Assembly: GCA_903884125.1 (NCBI GenBank)
Contig: CAISDR010000179.1
Span: forward strand, 1-6,367
Direction: 5' to 3'
Source: an uncultured bacterium
GTDB taxonomy: Bacteria > Pseudomonadota > Alphaproteobacteria > CAISDR01
Length of the DNA: 6,367 nt
In this document: positions 5,884 to 6,367 of the stretch, piece after piece
How the letters are laid out: each line of letters opens with the position of its first letter
Numbering within the stretch: position 1 is the first letter of the stretch
Made by a program: the position numbers and the translations under genes
Notes under the pieces: generated by a model
What the model was told of the DNA's origin: nothing
The model's database searches: none
The model's input: the letters and a program-made list of their open reading frames with translations, nothing else

Positions 5884-6367
5884 CAGTTATGCCCACCTGT
5901 GACGACCGTGCGGGTCTTTGTGTCCGCTACGGCAATTTCATCCCCGGCTACTTCCATACCAATAATCTCGCGAATAACATAGAGGGGGCGTGCCTTAACC
6001 TCGGTAAAAACCCGGCCAAGATAATCGCCGATCACACCCAGGGTCAGCAATTGCATCCCCCCTAAAAACAGCATGATCGCAATGATCGATTCATAGCCGG
6101 GCACTTCTACCCCAAACATCATGGTTCTGATAATACGAATCACTATGTAAAAAAATGATAACAAGGCAAAACTTGCTCCGACCCAGCCCCAGATCCTTAA
6201 GGGTGCGTTGGAAAAAGCCGTGATCCCGTCGAAAGCCAGGGCGATCAGCCTAAAGGTTGATGATTTTCGTTCGCCGTCGTTGCGCTCTTCCTGGGCATAG
6301 GGAATTTCGGTCTGGCGAAAGCCGACCCAGGCGAATATCCCCTTCATGAACCGGGTCCGTTCAGGCA
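5883..6367 (-). CDS. GtrB-like polyprenyl-phosphate glycosyltransferase (GT2, DPM1-like), N-terminus outside window
   Basis: Enzymes of this family load glucose or a related sugar from a nucleotide sugar onto undecaprenyl phosphate at the cytoplasmic face of the inner membrane. The frame is open from the right edge; 160 C-terminal residues of a protein usually about 310 to 330 long are visible. It opens with PERTRFMKGIFAWVGFRQ, the conserved end of the catalytic domain, then two transmembrane helices (visible residues about 58-78 and 92-112), then GDYLGRVFTEVKARPLYVI (113-131), a family hallmark, and a short polar tail. ATG 6347 is internal and not the real start. Its TGA overlaps the ATG of the GT-C gene by one base. 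The pair donor maker plus GT-C transferase matches the logic of O-antigen glucosylation (gtr) systems, although no GtrA flippase is visible in this window. Confidence 0.92.
   Translation of the reverse strand, partial: PERTRFMKGIFAWVGFRQTEIPYAQEERNDGERKSSTFRLIALAFDGITAFSNAPLRIWGWVGASFALLSFFYIVIRIIRTMMFGVEVPGYESIIAIMLFLGGMQLLTLGVIGDYLGRVFTEVKARPLYVIREIIGMEVAGDEIAVADTKTRTVVTGGHN

Overview
The window looks like chromosome from a GC-rich alphaproteobacterium, perhaps a Rhodospirillales member of the Thalassospira type. That guess rests on codon use, protein flavour and the nadA-nadB-nadC order, and there is no rRNA or marker gene to test it. I see no mobile element, CRISPR array or tRNA. Apart from nadA, the recognisable genes are intact within the window.

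Positions 1 to 3330, all on the minus strand, hold the de novo NAD operon in the order nadA, nadB, nadC. NadB oxidises L-aspartate to iminoaspartate, NadA condenses it with dihydroxyacetone phosphate to quinolinate, and NadC converts quinolinate to nicotinate mononucleotide. nadC runs off the left edge. nadA carries a +1 frameshift in a run of six G (minus strand) and is otherwise perfectly conserved, so the lesion is a sequencing indel, a very recent mutation or, less likely, recoding.

Positions 3331 to about 3730 are a control region. A minus-strand promoter with a perfect TTGACA -35 box drives nadA. It overlaps two copies of a 21-bp palindrome, TTATGCTC-N5-GAGCATAA-like, set 31 bp (about three helical turns) apart. 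This fits a dimeric NAD-responsive repressor (NadQ or NrtR type, inferred). The leader of about 170 nt has several competing inverted repeats. A second cluster of inverted repeats lies between this promoter and the next plus-strand gene.

Positions 3731 to 4174 (plus strand) encode a small lysozyme-like lytic transglycosylase domain. Its start is doubtful: a signal-peptide-like sequence lies upstream in the same frame but is cut by a TAG codon, and the only good ribosome binding site serves another frame.

Positions 4171 to 6367 (minus strand) hold a translationally coupled pair: the C-terminal half of a GtrB-like polyprenyl-phosphate glycosyltransferase, then a 570-residue GT-C (family 39-like) membrane glycosyltransferase. 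The first probably makes a lipid-linked sugar that the second transfers to a periplasmic acceptor such as LPS, another glycan or a protein. The transglycosylase gene and the GT-C gene converge and share the four bases TTAA at their stops.
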